From NCBI GenBank assembly GCA_026397315.1, contig JAPLVC010000007.1:109450-166377 (forward strand): a DNA stretch of 56,928 nucleotides, written 5' to 3'. The notes below the pieces were generated by a model. That model did not search any database. It was not told where the DNA came from and saw nothing but the letters and a program-made list of their open reading frames with translations. The translations under genes and the position numbers were made by a program. Of the stretch, positions 1 to 8,764 are shown one piece after another (the stretch's first letter is position 1; every line of letters begins with the position of its first letter). Origin of the DNA: Candidatus Aenigmatarchaeota archaeon (GTDB lineage: Archaea; Aenigmatarchaeota; Aenigmatarchaeia; QMZP01; QMZT01).

Positions 1-2
1 CA

Positions 3-524
3 CATTGTGATGGTTATAATGTTGCAGGAATTGGCACTTACATACCAAATCATCTCAGAAATCAGCAAGTAAAAATACGGCATAAAAAAATATCGGTATA
101 TTTCCCTTTAGCTGAATTCAATATCTCCGAAGTTGACACGGTATTGGATTTGGACGGTAGAAAATTGGCAGAACGGCTTGTGAAAATGGGATGGAAGATG
201 CCAAGAACCAGATTAACTTTTGCCGATCAGGGGGACTTGTTAATCATAAATCCCGAAGGTAAAAAAATCCTAATGGAAATTACAAAGTCTCACGGATTAA
301 AAAATAGAAATGAAACCACATACCTTGTTTTAGGGAAAATCCTAAAAACAAAAGTCTATGCAAATAAGGTTAATGCGTCTACTGTAATAATACTCAATTC
401 GGCATTGAAGAGAAAGCTTTTTAGTTATTTTAATGGATGTGTTAAATATCTAAACGTTAATCTTATGTGGACAGACTTCAAAGAAAATTGGATAGATGAA
501 GTGATATCAAATATAGAAAAATGA
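3..524 (+). CDS. Hypothetical protein, possible PD-(D/E)XK nuclease-like fold, 5' end missing
   Basis: The frame is open to the left window edge, so this is the C-terminal part (about 173 residues) of a longer protein. A TTG at 144 and later ATGs are not convincing starts because the frame continues upstream without a stop. The segment GDLLIINPEGKKILMEITK has an Asp, a strand-turn-strand, then E-x-x-K, which is reminiscent of PD-(D/E)XK nucleases; this is a shape argument only. The gene is visibly AT-rich compared with purC next to it, suggesting an accessory or transferred gene. It ends 53 bases before purC. Function is not established. Confidence 0.55.
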   Translation, partial: HCDGYNVAGIGTYIPNHLRNQQVKIRHKKISVYFPLAEFNISEVDTVLDLDGRKLAERLVKMGWKMPRTRLTFADQGDLLIINPEGKKILMEITKSHGLKNRNETTYLVLGKILKTKVYANKVNASTVIILNSALKRKLFSYFNGCVKYLNVNLMWTDFKENWIDEVISNIEK

Positions 525-577
525 GATGAACATATGCTTCACGTTTGCGACATCGCTACGAAATTTGAGGAGTAAAA

Positions 578-1558
578 ATGATAAATACAGAAATCATCAG
601 AAGGAATTTGAGCAACACTCTCGAAAAAACAGAGCTGAACATAGGCGACAAATACGAGGGGAAAGTCAGGGATAATTACATTCTCAGGGGCAAGAGGATA
701 ATAGTCACGACCGACAGGATATCCGCTTTCGACAAGGTCCTGGGCACCATACCCTTCAAGGGACAGGTCCTGAACCAGCTCGCAGCTTTCTGGTTCGATA
801 AAACCAAAAACATCATCAAAAACCACATGATAGACGTCCCGGACCCGAATGTCATGGTTGTCACGGAATGCAGGCCCATAGCCATCGAGATGGTGGTGCG
901 CGGCTACATGACCGGCGTGACGACGACGTCGGCATGGTACAACTACCAGAACGGCGTCAGGAATTTCTGCGGCAACCGCTTGCCAGAAGGCATGCGCAAG
1001 GATCAGAGATTCGAGCGTCCCATAATAACGCCGACCACCAAGGCAGGCAAGGGCGAGCACGACAGGCCGGTATCCGGCGATGAAGCGATTGAAGAGGGAC
1101 TGGTGACAAAAGACCTTTTCGAAAAAATGTCCGAGGTAAGTCTCATGCTTTTCGATTTCGGCTCGAGGTTCGTCGCGAAGCACGGCCTCATACTCGTCGA
1201 TACTAAATACGAGTTCGGCCTGCTCGACGGCGAGCTGGTACTCATGGACGAGATTCACACTCCTGATTCATCTAGGTTCTGGTTCGCGGATACATACGAC
1301 GAGCTTTTCAGGAAAGGCGAGGAACAGCGAAAGCTGGACAAGGAATACGTCAGGACATGGCTCGCTAATCAGGGATATCTTGGCGATGGAAAGCCGCCCG
1401 TCCTGACTGATGAAGTAAAGATTGAAGCGGCGAGGAGATACATTGAGGCTTACGAAAAAATAACCGGTAAAAAATTCGAGGTGACGGAAGGCAACGTCGC
1501 TGAAAGGATAAGGGAAAACCTCGAGAACAAAGGCTATCTGAAGAAGTTTAAGAAGTGA
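578..1558 (+). CDS. purC: Phosphoribosylaminoimidazole-succinocarboxamide (SAICAR) synthase
   Basis: Joins CAIR with aspartate using ATP to give SAICAR in purine biosynthesis. Family signatures seen are KVRDNY near residue 29, DRISAFD near 46, TTKAGKGEHDRPVS near 165, LVDTKYEFG near 207 and DEIHTPDSSRFW near 225. At 326 residues it is longer than typical short bacterial PurC and matches the longer form related to yeast Ade1. The start is supported by GAGGAG 8 bases before the ATG. It is 15 bases upstream of purB on the same strand, so the two are probably co-transcribed. No abnormality is seen. Confidence 0.95.
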   Translation: MINTEIIRRNLSNTLEKTELNIGDKYEGKVRDNYILRGKRIIVTTDRISAFDKVLGTIPFKGQVLNQLAAFWFDKTKNIIKNHMIDVPDPNVMVVTECRPIAIEMVVRGYMTGVTTTSAWYNYQNGVRNFCGNRLPEGMRKDQRFERPIITPTTKAGKGEHDRPVSGDEAIEEGLVTKDLFEKMSEVSLMLFDFGSRFVAKHGLILVDTKYEFGLLDGELVLMDEIHTPDSSRFWFADTYDELFRKGEEQRKLDKEYVRTWLANQGYLGDGKPPVLTDEVKIEAARRYIEAYEKITGKKFEVTEGNVAERIRENLENKGYLKKFKK

Positions 1559-1573
1559 GTTTGGGGTGAACTT

Positions 1574-2914
1574 ATGGCAATACATCCGATAGAGTATCGT
1601 TATTGTTCTGACGAGATGACAGCAGTTTTCGATGAAGAAGCGAAGCTGCAGAAGTGGCTCGACGTTGAAGCGGCGTTAGCCCGCGCGCACGCGCAGCTCG
1701 GCAACATTCCCAAGAAAGCCGCTGGGGAAATCGCGAAGAAGGCCGACACGCGCTTCGTGACCGTCGATCGCGTCCATGAAATAGACGCGGAGATACACCA
1801 TGATCTCATGGCGATGGTGCGCGCGCTGACCGAAGTCGCTGGTGACGCTGGGAAATACGTGCATTACGGCGCGACGTCTTATGACATTGAAGACACGGCG
1901 CTGGCGCTCCAGCTCGGGGATGCCATAGGCATAATAGAGACGAATCTCGATAAGCTGAAGTCGACGCTGGCCATGCTTGCGGGAAAACACAAGGACGTCG
2001 TTTGCATCGGCAGGACGCACGGCCAGCATGCAGTTCCCACGACGTATGGCCTCAAGTTCGCCAACTGGCTCTGCGAGATTCAGAGGAACATCGAGCGTCT
2101 GGAGCAGGCGAAGAAGCGCATACTCGTGGGCAAGATGACCGGCGCAGTCGGAACCCAGGCGACTTTCGGGACGAATGCGCGGCGGCTGCAAGCGTTAGTC
2201 ATGAAAGACCTGAATCTTAAGCCTGTCATGGTTTCGACGCAGGTCATACAGAGGGACAGGCATGCGGAGCTAGTCTTCGTGCTCGCGCTGACAGGCACGA
2301 CGCTCGATAAAATAGCGAAAGAAATCCGCAATCTCCAGCGCACTGAAATCGGCGAGGTGCTCGAAAGGTTCGAGGGTAAACAGGTCGGCTCATCGACGAT
2401 GCCGCACAAGCGCAATCCATGGAAGTCTGAGAACGTCTGTTCGCTAGCGCGCGTTCTCAAGTCGCACGTCATGGTCGCTTTGGACAACAACCCGCTGGAG
2501 CACGAGCGCGACCTTACGAACTCTGCTAACGAGCGCATCATTTTCGCCGAGAGCTTCATGCTGCTCGACTTCATGCTCAGGCGCATCAACGACATACTGC
2601 TGAGCCTTGAGCTGAGAAAGGAGAACATAGACAAGAATTTGCATATGACGAAGGGCCTGGTCATGAGCGAGAAGATAATGATACACATGGTAAAGAAGGG
2701 CATCGGCCGCCAGGACGCGCACGAGATAATGCGCTCGTCCGCGATGCAGTCTTACGAGACGGAAGAGCCGCTCATTGCCGTGCTCATGCGCAATTCGCTA
2801 GTCAACAAGAAGTTCGGCCGGGCAGAGCTCGAGCGCCTGCTCGACCCGCGCAACTACGTCGGAACCGCCAGGGAGCAGGTGGACGACGCGCTGAAGGCGA
2901 CGAGAAAAAAATAG
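1574..2914 (+). CDS. purB: Adenylosuccinate lyase
   Basis: Catalyses two fumarate-releasing steps of purine synthesis: SAICAR to AICAR and adenylosuccinate to AMP. The 446-residue length is normal. The fumarase/aspartase superfamily signature GSSTMPHKRNPWKSE lies near residue 275, with the GRTHGQHAVP segment near 145 that carries a catalytic His. The gene follows purC by 15 bases, and the product of PurC is the substrate of PurB. Base composition is GC-rich, unlike the gene that follows 9 bases later. Confidence 0.95.
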   Translation: MAIHPIEYRYCSDEMTAVFDEEAKLQKWLDVEAALARAHAQLGNIPKKAAGEIAKKADTRFVTVDRVHEIDAEIHHDLMAMVRALTEVAGDAGKYVHYGATSYDIEDTALALQLGDAIGIIETNLDKLKSTLAMLAGKHKDVVCIGRTHGQHAVPTTYGLKFANWLCEIQRNIERLEQAKKRILVGKMTGAVGTQATFGTNARRLQALVMKDLNLKPVMVSTQVIQRDRHAELVFVLALTGTTLDKIAKEIRNLQRTEIGEVLERFEGKQVGSSTMPHKRNPWKSENVCSLARVLKSHVMVALDNNPLEHERDLTNSANERIIFAESFMLLDFMLRRINDILLSLELRKENIDKNLHMTKGLVMSEKIMIHMVKKGIGRQDAHEIMRSSAMQSYETEEPLIAVLMRNSLVNKKFGRAELERLLDPRNYVGTAREQVDDALKATRKK

Positions 2915-2923
2915 GAAATTAAT

Positions 2924-3478
2924 ATGGAACAGACATCTTTACAAAAAATTGAAAAGAACCACGGAAACTACGCAAGTTTTGCTATATGGGACGAAAAAAA
3001 TTACGATGCCAATCCTACCGAGCTAATAAAAATTTACATGAACGATCTCAAACCGCAAATTGTCATAGTTGGCTTGAATGCATCGAGGGACACAAAAAAT
3101 TTCGAGGCTTTTCATTGTAAACATCGTGGTGGAAGGGGCGAGTGGCTAAAAGACGCTTTTAACAAAAGCCGTTTCCGAGGAGCGTATATGACTGACATAA
3201 TAAAAGATGTTAACCCTAAATCAAAAAATGTCAAACTATCCGAAAATGATATCAAAACTTTTTCAAATGAACTGAAAGATTTAGGGTGTAAAAATTTCAC
3301 AGTTATTGCAATTGGTAAGAGAGCATACAAGATTCTGAATGACAATAAAACAAGAATAATAAATCAAGACAATATAAAAATCGACATTAAAAAAATACCA
3401 CACTATGCTAGTAGAATCGAAAGAGAAGATTTTATTGGAAAGGTAAATAAGTTAGCGTATTCTTTCACCAAAACTTAA
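2924..3478 (+). CDS. Uracil-DNA-glycosylase-like fold protein (uncharacterised)
   Basis: A 184-residue protein. The strand-turn IVIVGLNASRDT near residue 46 followed by FEAFHCKHRGG and a central MTDIIKDVNPKS segment resembles the UDG-like superfamily, where the first motif is usually GxxPS or GLNPS. The final segment has HYASRI where UDG-like enzymes carry a His-containing motif. This is a fold guess and no substrate can be stated. The gene is strikingly AT-rich and Lys/Asn-rich and splits purB from purM, so it looks like a recent insertion into the purine cluster. It starts 9 bases after purB with no strong ribosome-binding site. Confidence 0.55.
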   Translation: MEQTSLQKIEKNHGNYASFAIWDEKNYDANPTELIKIYMNDLKPQIVIVGLNASRDTKNFEAFHCKHRGGRGEWLKDAFNKSRFRGAYMTDIIKDVNPKSKNVKLSENDIKTFSNELKDLGCKNFTVIAIGKRAYKILNDNKTRIINQDNIKIDIKKIPHYASRIEREDFIGKVNKLAYSFTKT

Positions 3479-3547
3479 AAAATCACTGCCACATATTATT
3501 TACAGGAATGAGTTGCAATAATTTGCAGAATTGAGAGGTTGATGGTA

Positions 3548-4639
3548 ATGGCTGGCGGTTTCAAGGAAATCAAGAACTTCAAGGAAAATGATTCCAAATC
3601 AAAGGAATTCACTTACGCGAAGGCGGGCGTCGACATAGAGAAAGTCAAGAACTCGCATACGGCGATGGCCGAGATTTTCAGGCAGACATTCGCCCACAGG
3701 TCGGGCAAGTTCGGTCACGTGATTTCAGACATCGGCCACTACGCGGGCCTTATAGACATCGGTGGCGGACGGGTTCTCGCCGTCCATGTAGACGGCGTCG
3801 GGACCAAGACACTCATCGCGCACGCCATGAGGAAATACGATACTGTCGGCTTCGACTGTGTCGCGATGAACGTCAACGACATCATCTGCATGGGCGCGGA
3901 GCCGACAACACTGGTCGACTATATCGCTCTGGAAAGGGCGGACGAGAACATGCTCACCGAAATTTCAAAGGGTCTCGCGGCGGCCGCGCGGGAAGCGGGA
4001 GTCGCGATAGTCGGCGGCGAGACTGCGATAATGCCTGACGTCGTAAAGGGGTTCGACCTCGCAGCCATGTCGCTCGGAGTGGCTTACAAGGACAAAATAG
4101 TGACCGGCCAGAAGATGCAGCCAGGCGACGTTGTCATAGGCATCGAGAGTTCAGGTGTGCATTCGAACGGCCTTACGCTAGCCAGAAAGCTGCTCACAAG
4201 CAGGTACGACATCGGCGCCTACGTCAAGGAGCTCGACTGCACAGTCGGCGAGGAGCTGATGAAACCGACCAGAATTTACGTCAAACCCGTCCTGGAAATT
4301 ATGCAGAACTGCAAAGTACACGGCCTTGCCCACATAACTGGCGGAGCTTTCTCGAAACTCAGCCGCATCGGCAGCAAGGCGGGCGTGGGCTTCGACATAC
4401 ATCTCCCGAAACCCAAACAGATTTTCAAGCTGATGCAGAAGATAGGCATGCTAAGCGATCGCGAAATGTTCAGGACTTTCAACATGGGAGTCGGTTTCGT
4501 GATAGTCGTGCCTGGCGAGGACCCGGAGGACTACGAGCGCGTCGCTGATGTCCTCAAAAAATACAAGATGCCCTACAGCAAGATAGGCACCGTGACCAAG
4601 ATAAGCAAAGTCACGGTAAACGGCATTGACGTGCTCTGA
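3548..4639 (+). CDS. purM: Phosphoribosylformylglycinamidine cyclo-ligase (AIR synthetase)
   Basis: Closes the imidazole ring of FGAM with ATP to give AIR. Features are YAKAGVDI near the N-terminus, HVDGVGTKTLIA (AIRS nucleotide-binding region), CVAMNVNDIICMGAEP, IVGGETAIMPD and the C-terminal AIRS domain with GLAHITGGAFSKLSRI. I chose the ATG at 3548 because GAGAGG at 3533-3538 is then 9 bases away; TTG 3539 and ATG 3542 are also in frame but too close. It is separated from purB by the AT-rich UDG-like gene. Length (about 363 residues) is normal. Confidence 0.93.
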   Translation: MAGGFKEIKNFKENDSKSKEFTYAKAGVDIEKVKNSHTAMAEIFRQTFAHRSGKFGHVISDIGHYAGLIDIGGGRVLAVHVDGVGTKTLIAHAMRKYDTVGFDCVAMNVNDIICMGAEPTTLVDYIALERADENMLTEISKGLAAAAREAGVAIVGGETAIMPDVVKGFDLAAMSLGVAYKDKIVTGQKMQPGDVVIGIESSGVHSNGLTLARKLLTSRYDIGAYVKELDCTVGEELMKPTRIYVKPVLEIMQNCKVHGLAHITGGAFSKLSRIGSKAGVGFDIHLPKPKQIFKLMQKIGMLSDREMFRTFNMGVGFVIVVPGEDPEDYERVADVLKKYKMPYSKIGTVTKISKVTVNGIDVL

Positions 4640-4651
4640 GGCGCTGGTAAC

Positions 4652-4960
4652 ATGATAAACTGGAGAATGGTTGTAGTTGCCGCCGCTTTCATGTGTGCCA
4701 TTTTCTTCGTGGGCATTGCCGTGTATTTCATCAGCCTGCCTCCACCTTACGTCGACGAAAATACCAACGAGAAATACTGTCTCGCCGACGCGGACTGCGC
4801 GTGCGGCGTGCACATAAAGTCGAGAATCTGCTTTTACGGCAATGAAGATTACGTCGACACGAGCGAACAGTGCCCTGATTTCTGCAATGGCATCGCGGCC
4901 CACCTGATAATAAAATGCATCGACAACGAATGCGCGCAGATAAACAGGCTCGGCCAGTGA
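4652..4960 (+). CDS. Small membrane-anchored cysteine-rich protein
   Basis: A 102-residue protein with one membrane segment (about residues 6-28) followed by an outside domain holding eight cysteines arranged C-x6-C-x-C, then C, C-x3-C and C-x5-C. The pattern suggests a small disulphide-bonded or metal-binding domain displayed outside the cell; cysteine spacing resembles the Cys-rich part of the large subtilase at the right end of the window, but no family is recognised. It follows purM by 12 bases and may be co-transcribed. Function unknown. Confidence 0.7.
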   Translation: MINWRMVVVAAAFMCAIFFVGIAVYFISLPPPYVDENTNEKYCLADADCACGVHIKSRICFYGNEDYVDTSEQCPDFCNGIAAHLIIKCIDNECAQINRLGQ

Positions 4961-4971
4961 ACATGCGGGGG

Positions 4972-4979
4972 TTTTAAAA
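4972..4979 (+). promoter_or_regulatory. TATA-like box for the 5008 gene
   Basis: TTTTAAAA 28 bases before the ATG at 5008, preceded by a G-rich stretch. No ribosome-binding site lies between, so a leaderless or very short-leader transcript is expected. Confidence 0.5.
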
Positions 4980-5007
4980 CTTTTTGCTAATAAACAATTG
5001 TGGAAAA

Positions 5008-5337
5008 ATGGCTGTCAAAGGCTTCAAATACGTTGTGCCCGTGACTCTCGCCGGAAGGAGGCCTGGCCACAACGGCGAACCCTGCGTTTTCTTCGGCAAC
5101 TGGAAATATCCTGTAGAACTAGACCCGGAGACAAACAAACAATTCGTGAATATGGATGGTAAAATTTATCGTGTATTGGAAAGGAAGATCGATGGGCCGG
5201 GCAAACTTTACATAGAGGTTGAAGAGGAACCGTTCCCAATTCCGGCGCTAAGCAACCTGATGAACATGATGAGAAAATACATGGATCATCCGGAACGCTA
5301 TGTCCTGAAGTATGATACCGAACCGCTTTTAAAGTAA
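5008..5337 (+). CDS. Hypothetical soluble protein
   Basis: A 109-residue protein starting MAVKGFKY. The earlier in-frame TTG at 4984 is less likely, because the ATG at 5008 sits at leaderless distance from a TTTTAAAA box. There is no membrane segment or signal peptide. The sequence has a GNWKYPVELDPETNKQF stretch, a likely beta-rich first half and a Met-rich helix near residue 80. I do not recognise the family. The next gene, sppA, begins 20 bases later. Confidence 0.65.
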   Translation: MAVKGFKYVVPVTLAGRRPGHNGEPCVFFGNWKYPVELDPETNKQFVNMDGKIYRVLERKIDGPGKLYIEVEEEPFPIPALSNLMNMMRKYMDHPERYVLKYDTEPLLK

Positions 5338-5357
5338 ATCCTGCTAATCATTTTATC

Positions 5358-6197
5358 ATGAAAACCGCGAAAAAGAAAGAGGGCTGGAAATTCTTCATCG
5401 GCATATTTGTCGGCATGGGTATAATCGTCATCCTGCTGCTCGCATCGATGCTTTCGTCTTTTTCGTCGCCTTTCACGAGCAAAATTGCAATCATAAAAAT
5501 CCGCGGCACTATCGCTTCAGGTCACAGCCTGCTCGCTGAAACGGTCACGCCCGATGATACGCTTCCGCTCATACAGAAGGCCGAGGAAGATTCGTCGATA
5601 AAGGCAGTCATGTTCGACATCGACTCGCCCGGCGGCTCGGTTGTAGCATCGCGCGAGATAGCATACGCCGTCGCTGAGATGAAAAAGCCCACGCTATGCT
5701 GGATGGGCGACGTCGCGGCGAGCGGAGCTTACTGGATCGCTTCTTCCTGCGACTACATAATGGCCGACCCGCTTACTTTGACGGGCTCGGTTGGGGTGAC
5801 GGCTTCGTATCTGGAGTTCTCGAAGCTGTTCGAAAAATATGGCATAACGTATGAACAGATTACTTCCGGCGAGAGCAAGGACATGGGCTCGCCTTTCCGC
5901 AACCTTACAACCGGCGAGCGCGGCAAGCTGGAGTACATAGTAAACGAAACGTTCACTTATTTCATCGCCGACGTGACAAGCAGGCGCAATCTGACGCAGG
6001 AACAGATTGACACGATAAAAACTGGGGACATATTCCTGGGCAAAGACGCAATCGCGCTCGGCCTCATAGACGCCACAGGCACGCTCAGCGACGCGCGGGA
6101 AAAAGCGAAGTCGCTGGCGAACGACAAGAACGCGAATTTCGTGTCGCTCCAAAAGAGCGGCTTGAACATATTCGAGCTACTTGGCATGCTCGGATGA
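5358..6197 (+). CDS. sppA: Signal peptide peptidase SppA (S49 family serine protease)
   Basis: A membrane-bound serine protease that degrades leftover signal peptides. It has one N-terminal membrane segment (about 11-33), and the protease domain should face outside. The Ser/Lys dyad is visible: Ser122 in GDVAASGAYWIASS and Lys174 in SGESKDMGSPFR. The oxyanion region DSPGGSVVAS is at 89-98. At 279 residues it is the short single-domain form, as in archaea and many bacteria, not the doubled E. coli form. The gene is downstream of a short unknown gene and may share its transcript. Confidence 0.92.
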   Translation: MKTAKKKEGWKFFIGIFVGMGIIVILLLASMLSSFSSPFTSKIAIIKIRGTIASGHSLLAETVTPDDTLPLIQKAEEDSSIKAVMFDIDSPGGSVVASREIAYAVAEMKKPTLCWMGDVAASGAYWIASSCDYIMADPLTLTGSVGVTASYLEFSKLFEKYGITYEQITSGESKDMGSPFRNLTTGERGKLEYIVNETFTYFIADVTSRRNLTQEQIDTIKTGDIFLGKDAIALGLIDATGTLSDAREKAKSLANDKNANFVSLQKSGLNIFELLGMLG

Positions 6198-6223
6198 TTT
6201 TCTGAACCAACTGGAACAATGCT

Positions 6224-6235
6224 GCTTTAAAAAAA
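6224..6235 (+). promoter_or_regulatory. TATA-like box for the 6255 gene
   Basis: CTTTAAAAAAA centred about 26 bases before ATG 6255 with no ribosome-binding site in between; a leaderless pattern. Confidence 0.5.
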
Positions 6236-6254
6236 TTCTATATAAAACGTGATA

Positions 6255-6638
6255 ATGGAAAGCTACGGTCAAATACTGAGCCATATCATGGATGTTCAGC
6301 ACGAAAACATAGAAAAATTTACCGAAATTTACAGAAATAACAGAGAAGGGCTTCTGAATATATGCGAACGGATTGACGTGGGCATGGAAACCGTTGCGCA
6401 GGGAATTCTGCTAAAAGATATGGGGGATAGGCCCCACATAAAATCATATCTCAATCAGCTGCTTTGGGGAGAGGTAGAACCGGCTATAAGGGTCTCGAGA
6501 CATATACTGAAGAGTGAAGAACCGGTTCCTACGGACGCATCATATATTCCTATACAGATGGCAAAGGCTTACGGGGCGGTTGTCGGGATGGCGGAAAAAC
6601 TTGGCATTGATATCGAGCCGATAAGTCTCGATAAATAA
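6255..6638 (+). CDS. Hypothetical helical protein
   Basis: A 127-residue, mainly helical soluble protein beginning MESYGQILSHIMD. The start at 6255 is preferred over GTG 6249 because of the TATA spacing. No membrane segment or known motif is seen. The gene stands alone between sppA and the convergent gltX. The region 6639-6845 that follows is AT-rich, with T- and A-runs that could end transcription from both sides. Confidence 0.65.
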   Translation: MESYGQILSHIMDVQHENIEKFTEIYRNNREGLLNICERIDVGMETVAQGILLKDMGDRPHIKSYLNQLLWGEVEPAIRVSRHILKSEEPVPTDASYIPIQMAKAYGAVVGMAEKLGIDIEPISLDK

Positions 6639-6845
6639 AGATTCCTTTATTTTTAGGTTCCAAAGTTCCATTATTGGCTTATTTACGCATACTTTAGTAT
6701 TTTTAACATTTTGTTCAAATAAATAAGAAAATTATTGTATAAAATACCTAAAATATAATAATTTTGGAACAAAAATATTAAAATAAGCAGAAATTTTGTA
6801 AAAAGTGCAGTAAGAAGTTTTTGCTAAAGCTCTTTCTAAAAAGCT

Positions 6846-8522
6846 TTACTTGTGCGCGAAATAGATTACGATTTCTTTGCCGTCGTTCGCGTCGACGCGC
6901 CCGAAACCTACGCGCTCCATCTGTATCAAATCGTCGACTTTGAGCTTCGCCATCTCCGGCTCGCCTATGCCGTGCAGCACGCCGTCCTTGCTGACAATCC
7001 TTACTTTCACGTGCGGCTCGCTGACCCACTGTATCTTCTGCATGTCTTTCATTATTTCGTCACCCACGCATTTCGCCGTTTTCACAAGCGACACATTGCA
7101 CATTCCTTTAAGGCGAACCACGCCGCCCTTGAGCTTTTCGTAATCGTCATGCGATATGTGAATGCTTTTGTGATTAAGCGGGATTTTCTTCTTGCCGCGC
7201 TCCGGGAAATCCGGGTGCAGCGCTTCGAAAACTTCATGTTTCTCAGGCATGCCCTCGGGAGCGATGTTAACCGGGTCTATGACGACCATGTAGCGGTTCG
7301 CCAGAGAGTCTATGAGCTTGCGGTTGTGCGCGTCGAGGTTTTCCCAGCCGAGCTCGATATCGTTCTTACTCAGGCCGCACTGCATGGCGAGGCTTTTTAT
7401 CGCATCGGGCCTGAAGCCGCGGCGGAGAAGAGCGCGAATCGTCGGGAGCTTCGGGTCGTCCCATCCGCTGACGTCGCCGTTAGCTATCATTACCTTGATA
7501 TCCCTCGTGTGGACCGCGCCCTCGGGAAAACGAATCATGCCGAAGTTGACTACGTTCGTGAATTTCCAGCCGAGCATGTCCGCTATCGTCTTCTGGACTG
7601 CCGTGTTGTGCTCGTGCTCCTTGCCTCGAAACACGTGCGTAACGCCTAGTTCATGGTCGTCGATCGCGCAGGAAAAATTGTAAAGAGGCCACGCGGAATA
7701 CTGCGTCCCCTTGAGAGGATGAGGCGTTTTGCTTATCCTGAAAATTGGCGGGTCGCGGAGTACGGGATTCGGATCCGACATGCTGGTCTTCAGGCGCAGC
7801 GCGGCTGAGCCGTCTTCCATCCCGCCGGCAACCATCGCTTCCCACAGCTCTTTGTTCTTCTCCGCTGTGTGATGCCTGCAGGCGCACTCGCTCTCTTCGA
7901 GCTTCTGCTTCCTGAAATCCTCGGTCGCGCAGGCGCAGACGTAAGCCCTGCCCTTTTCTATCAGATGCTTGGCATGCTTGTAATAAACGGGGATCCTGTC
8001 GGACTGCATGTAGAACTCGTCCCATTTCGTTTCCATTCGCTCGAGATCCTCGCGCAGCCAGTCGTAAGCATTCGGCTCGATCTTCTTCGCGTCCGTGTCC
8101 TCGATTCTCAGGATGAATTTGCCATTGTATCTTTTCGCGTAATAATGACTTAGGAAAACGGCGCGCATGAACTGGCCAATCGATAGCGGGCCTGTCGGGG
8201 ACGGGGCGAAACGAGTGACTACGCGCCCTTCGACCGCATCTTCGAGGGCGGCAAGGCCTTCCTGTTTTTTCTCCTGTCTCTCGAGCAACTCGGGCGCGAG
8301 CTCTTCGAGCTTCTTTCTCTGCCCGTCCGGGTGCATGTGGTTCACTTCTTTTACAACCTGGTCTATAAGCGTTCGAGTCTCTGCTATATTTGCCCTCGCC
8401 TCGTGGTCCTGCGAAACGACTTTCCCCAGGACGGCCGAAGGGTTGGCCTTGCCTTTGTAGAATATCGCGTTCTGAAGCGTGTATTTCAGGATGACTTCCT
8501 TCAGCTTGGAATTGGCCCTCAT
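6846..8522 (-). CDS. gltX: Glutamyl-tRNA synthetase, archaeal type
   Basis: Charges tRNA-Glu and, in archaea lacking GlnRS, usually also tRNA-Gln, which is then amidated. At 558 residues it has the archaeal N-terminal extension of about 100 residues. The class I signature is RFAPSPTGPLSIGQ (about 104-117) and a KMSKS-like site is in HTRDIKVMI, the diverged form seen in the archaeal/eukaryotic branch. A double CAC cluster (CACAT and CACRHH) near residues 195-220 may bind zinc. The C-terminal half is the GlnRS-like beta-barrel anticodon-binding domain. It is divergent from the small Cys protein gene at 8566. Confidence 0.95.
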   Translation of the reverse strand: MRANSKLKEVILKYTLQNAIFYKGKANPSAVLGKVVSQDHEARANIAETRTLIDQVVKEVNHMHPDGQRKKLEELAPELLERQEKKQEGLAALEDAVEGRVVTRFAPSPTGPLSIGQFMRAVFLSHYYAKRYNGKFILRIEDTDAKKIEPNAYDWLREDLERMETKWDEFYMQSDRIPVYYKHAKHLIEKGRAYVCACATEDFRKQKLEESECACRHHTAEKNKELWEAMVAGGMEDGSAALRLKTSMSDPNPVLRDPPIFRISKTPHPLKGTQYSAWPLYNFSCAIDDHELGVTHVFRGKEHEHNTAVQKTIADMLGWKFTNVVNFGMIRFPEGAVHTRDIKVMIANGDVSGWDDPKLPTIRALLRRGFRPDAIKSLAMQCGLSKNDIELGWENLDAHNRKLIDSLANRYMVVIDPVNIAPEGMPEKHEVFEALHPDFPERGKKKIPLNHKSIHISHDDYEKLKGGVVRLKGMCNVSLVKTAKCVGDEIMKDMQKIQWVSEPHVKVRIVSKDGVLHGIGEPEMAKLKVDDLIQMERVGFGRVDANDGKEIVIYFAHK

Positions 8523-8565
8523 GAAAACATATTAAAGCATTGTAATTAAAAATAAATGTGGTTCA

Positions 8566-8715
8566 ATGCGCTTCGACGTGAAATGCAGGGATTGTGTATT
8601 TTTCAAGGGCAAAGCGCCGCCTGTGACGGACTGCGCCAATATTGACGGCAAGATATGGGACCCGGAGCAGCGCGCGTGCGACAACTTCGTGAAAGGCAAG
8701 AAAAAAGCGGATTAG
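8566..8715 (+). CDS. 49-residue cysteine-rich protein
   Basis: A short gene reading MRFDVKCRDCVFF to FVKGKKKAD. It has a CxxC (residues 7 and 10) plus single Cys at about 23 and 38, which together could bind one metal ion, as in small zinc-ribbon or rubredoxin-like proteins. It is divergent from gltX, with an AT-rich 43-base shared upstream region containing a likely TATA. Codon use matches neighbouring genes, which supports it being real. Function unknown. Confidence 0.6.
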   Translation: MRFDVKCRDCVFFKGKAPPVTDCANIDGKIWDPEQRACDNFVKGKKKAD

Positions 8716-8764
8716 GCGGCGCTGCTTTTAGCCTGGCCCGTTTCGCTTGATATATCTAATTATA

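Noticed and set aside
144-146. TTG at 144 as the start of the first gene
   Set aside because: The same frame runs open to base 3 without a stop and with similar composition, so the gene begins before the window.
868-1083. Long open frames on alternative frames and strands inside purC, purB, gltX, valS, lhr and the subtilase
   Set aside because: They lie wholly inside well-recognised genes, have Arg/Ala/His-rich or Ser-rich composition typical of GC-rich shadow frames, and show no motif.
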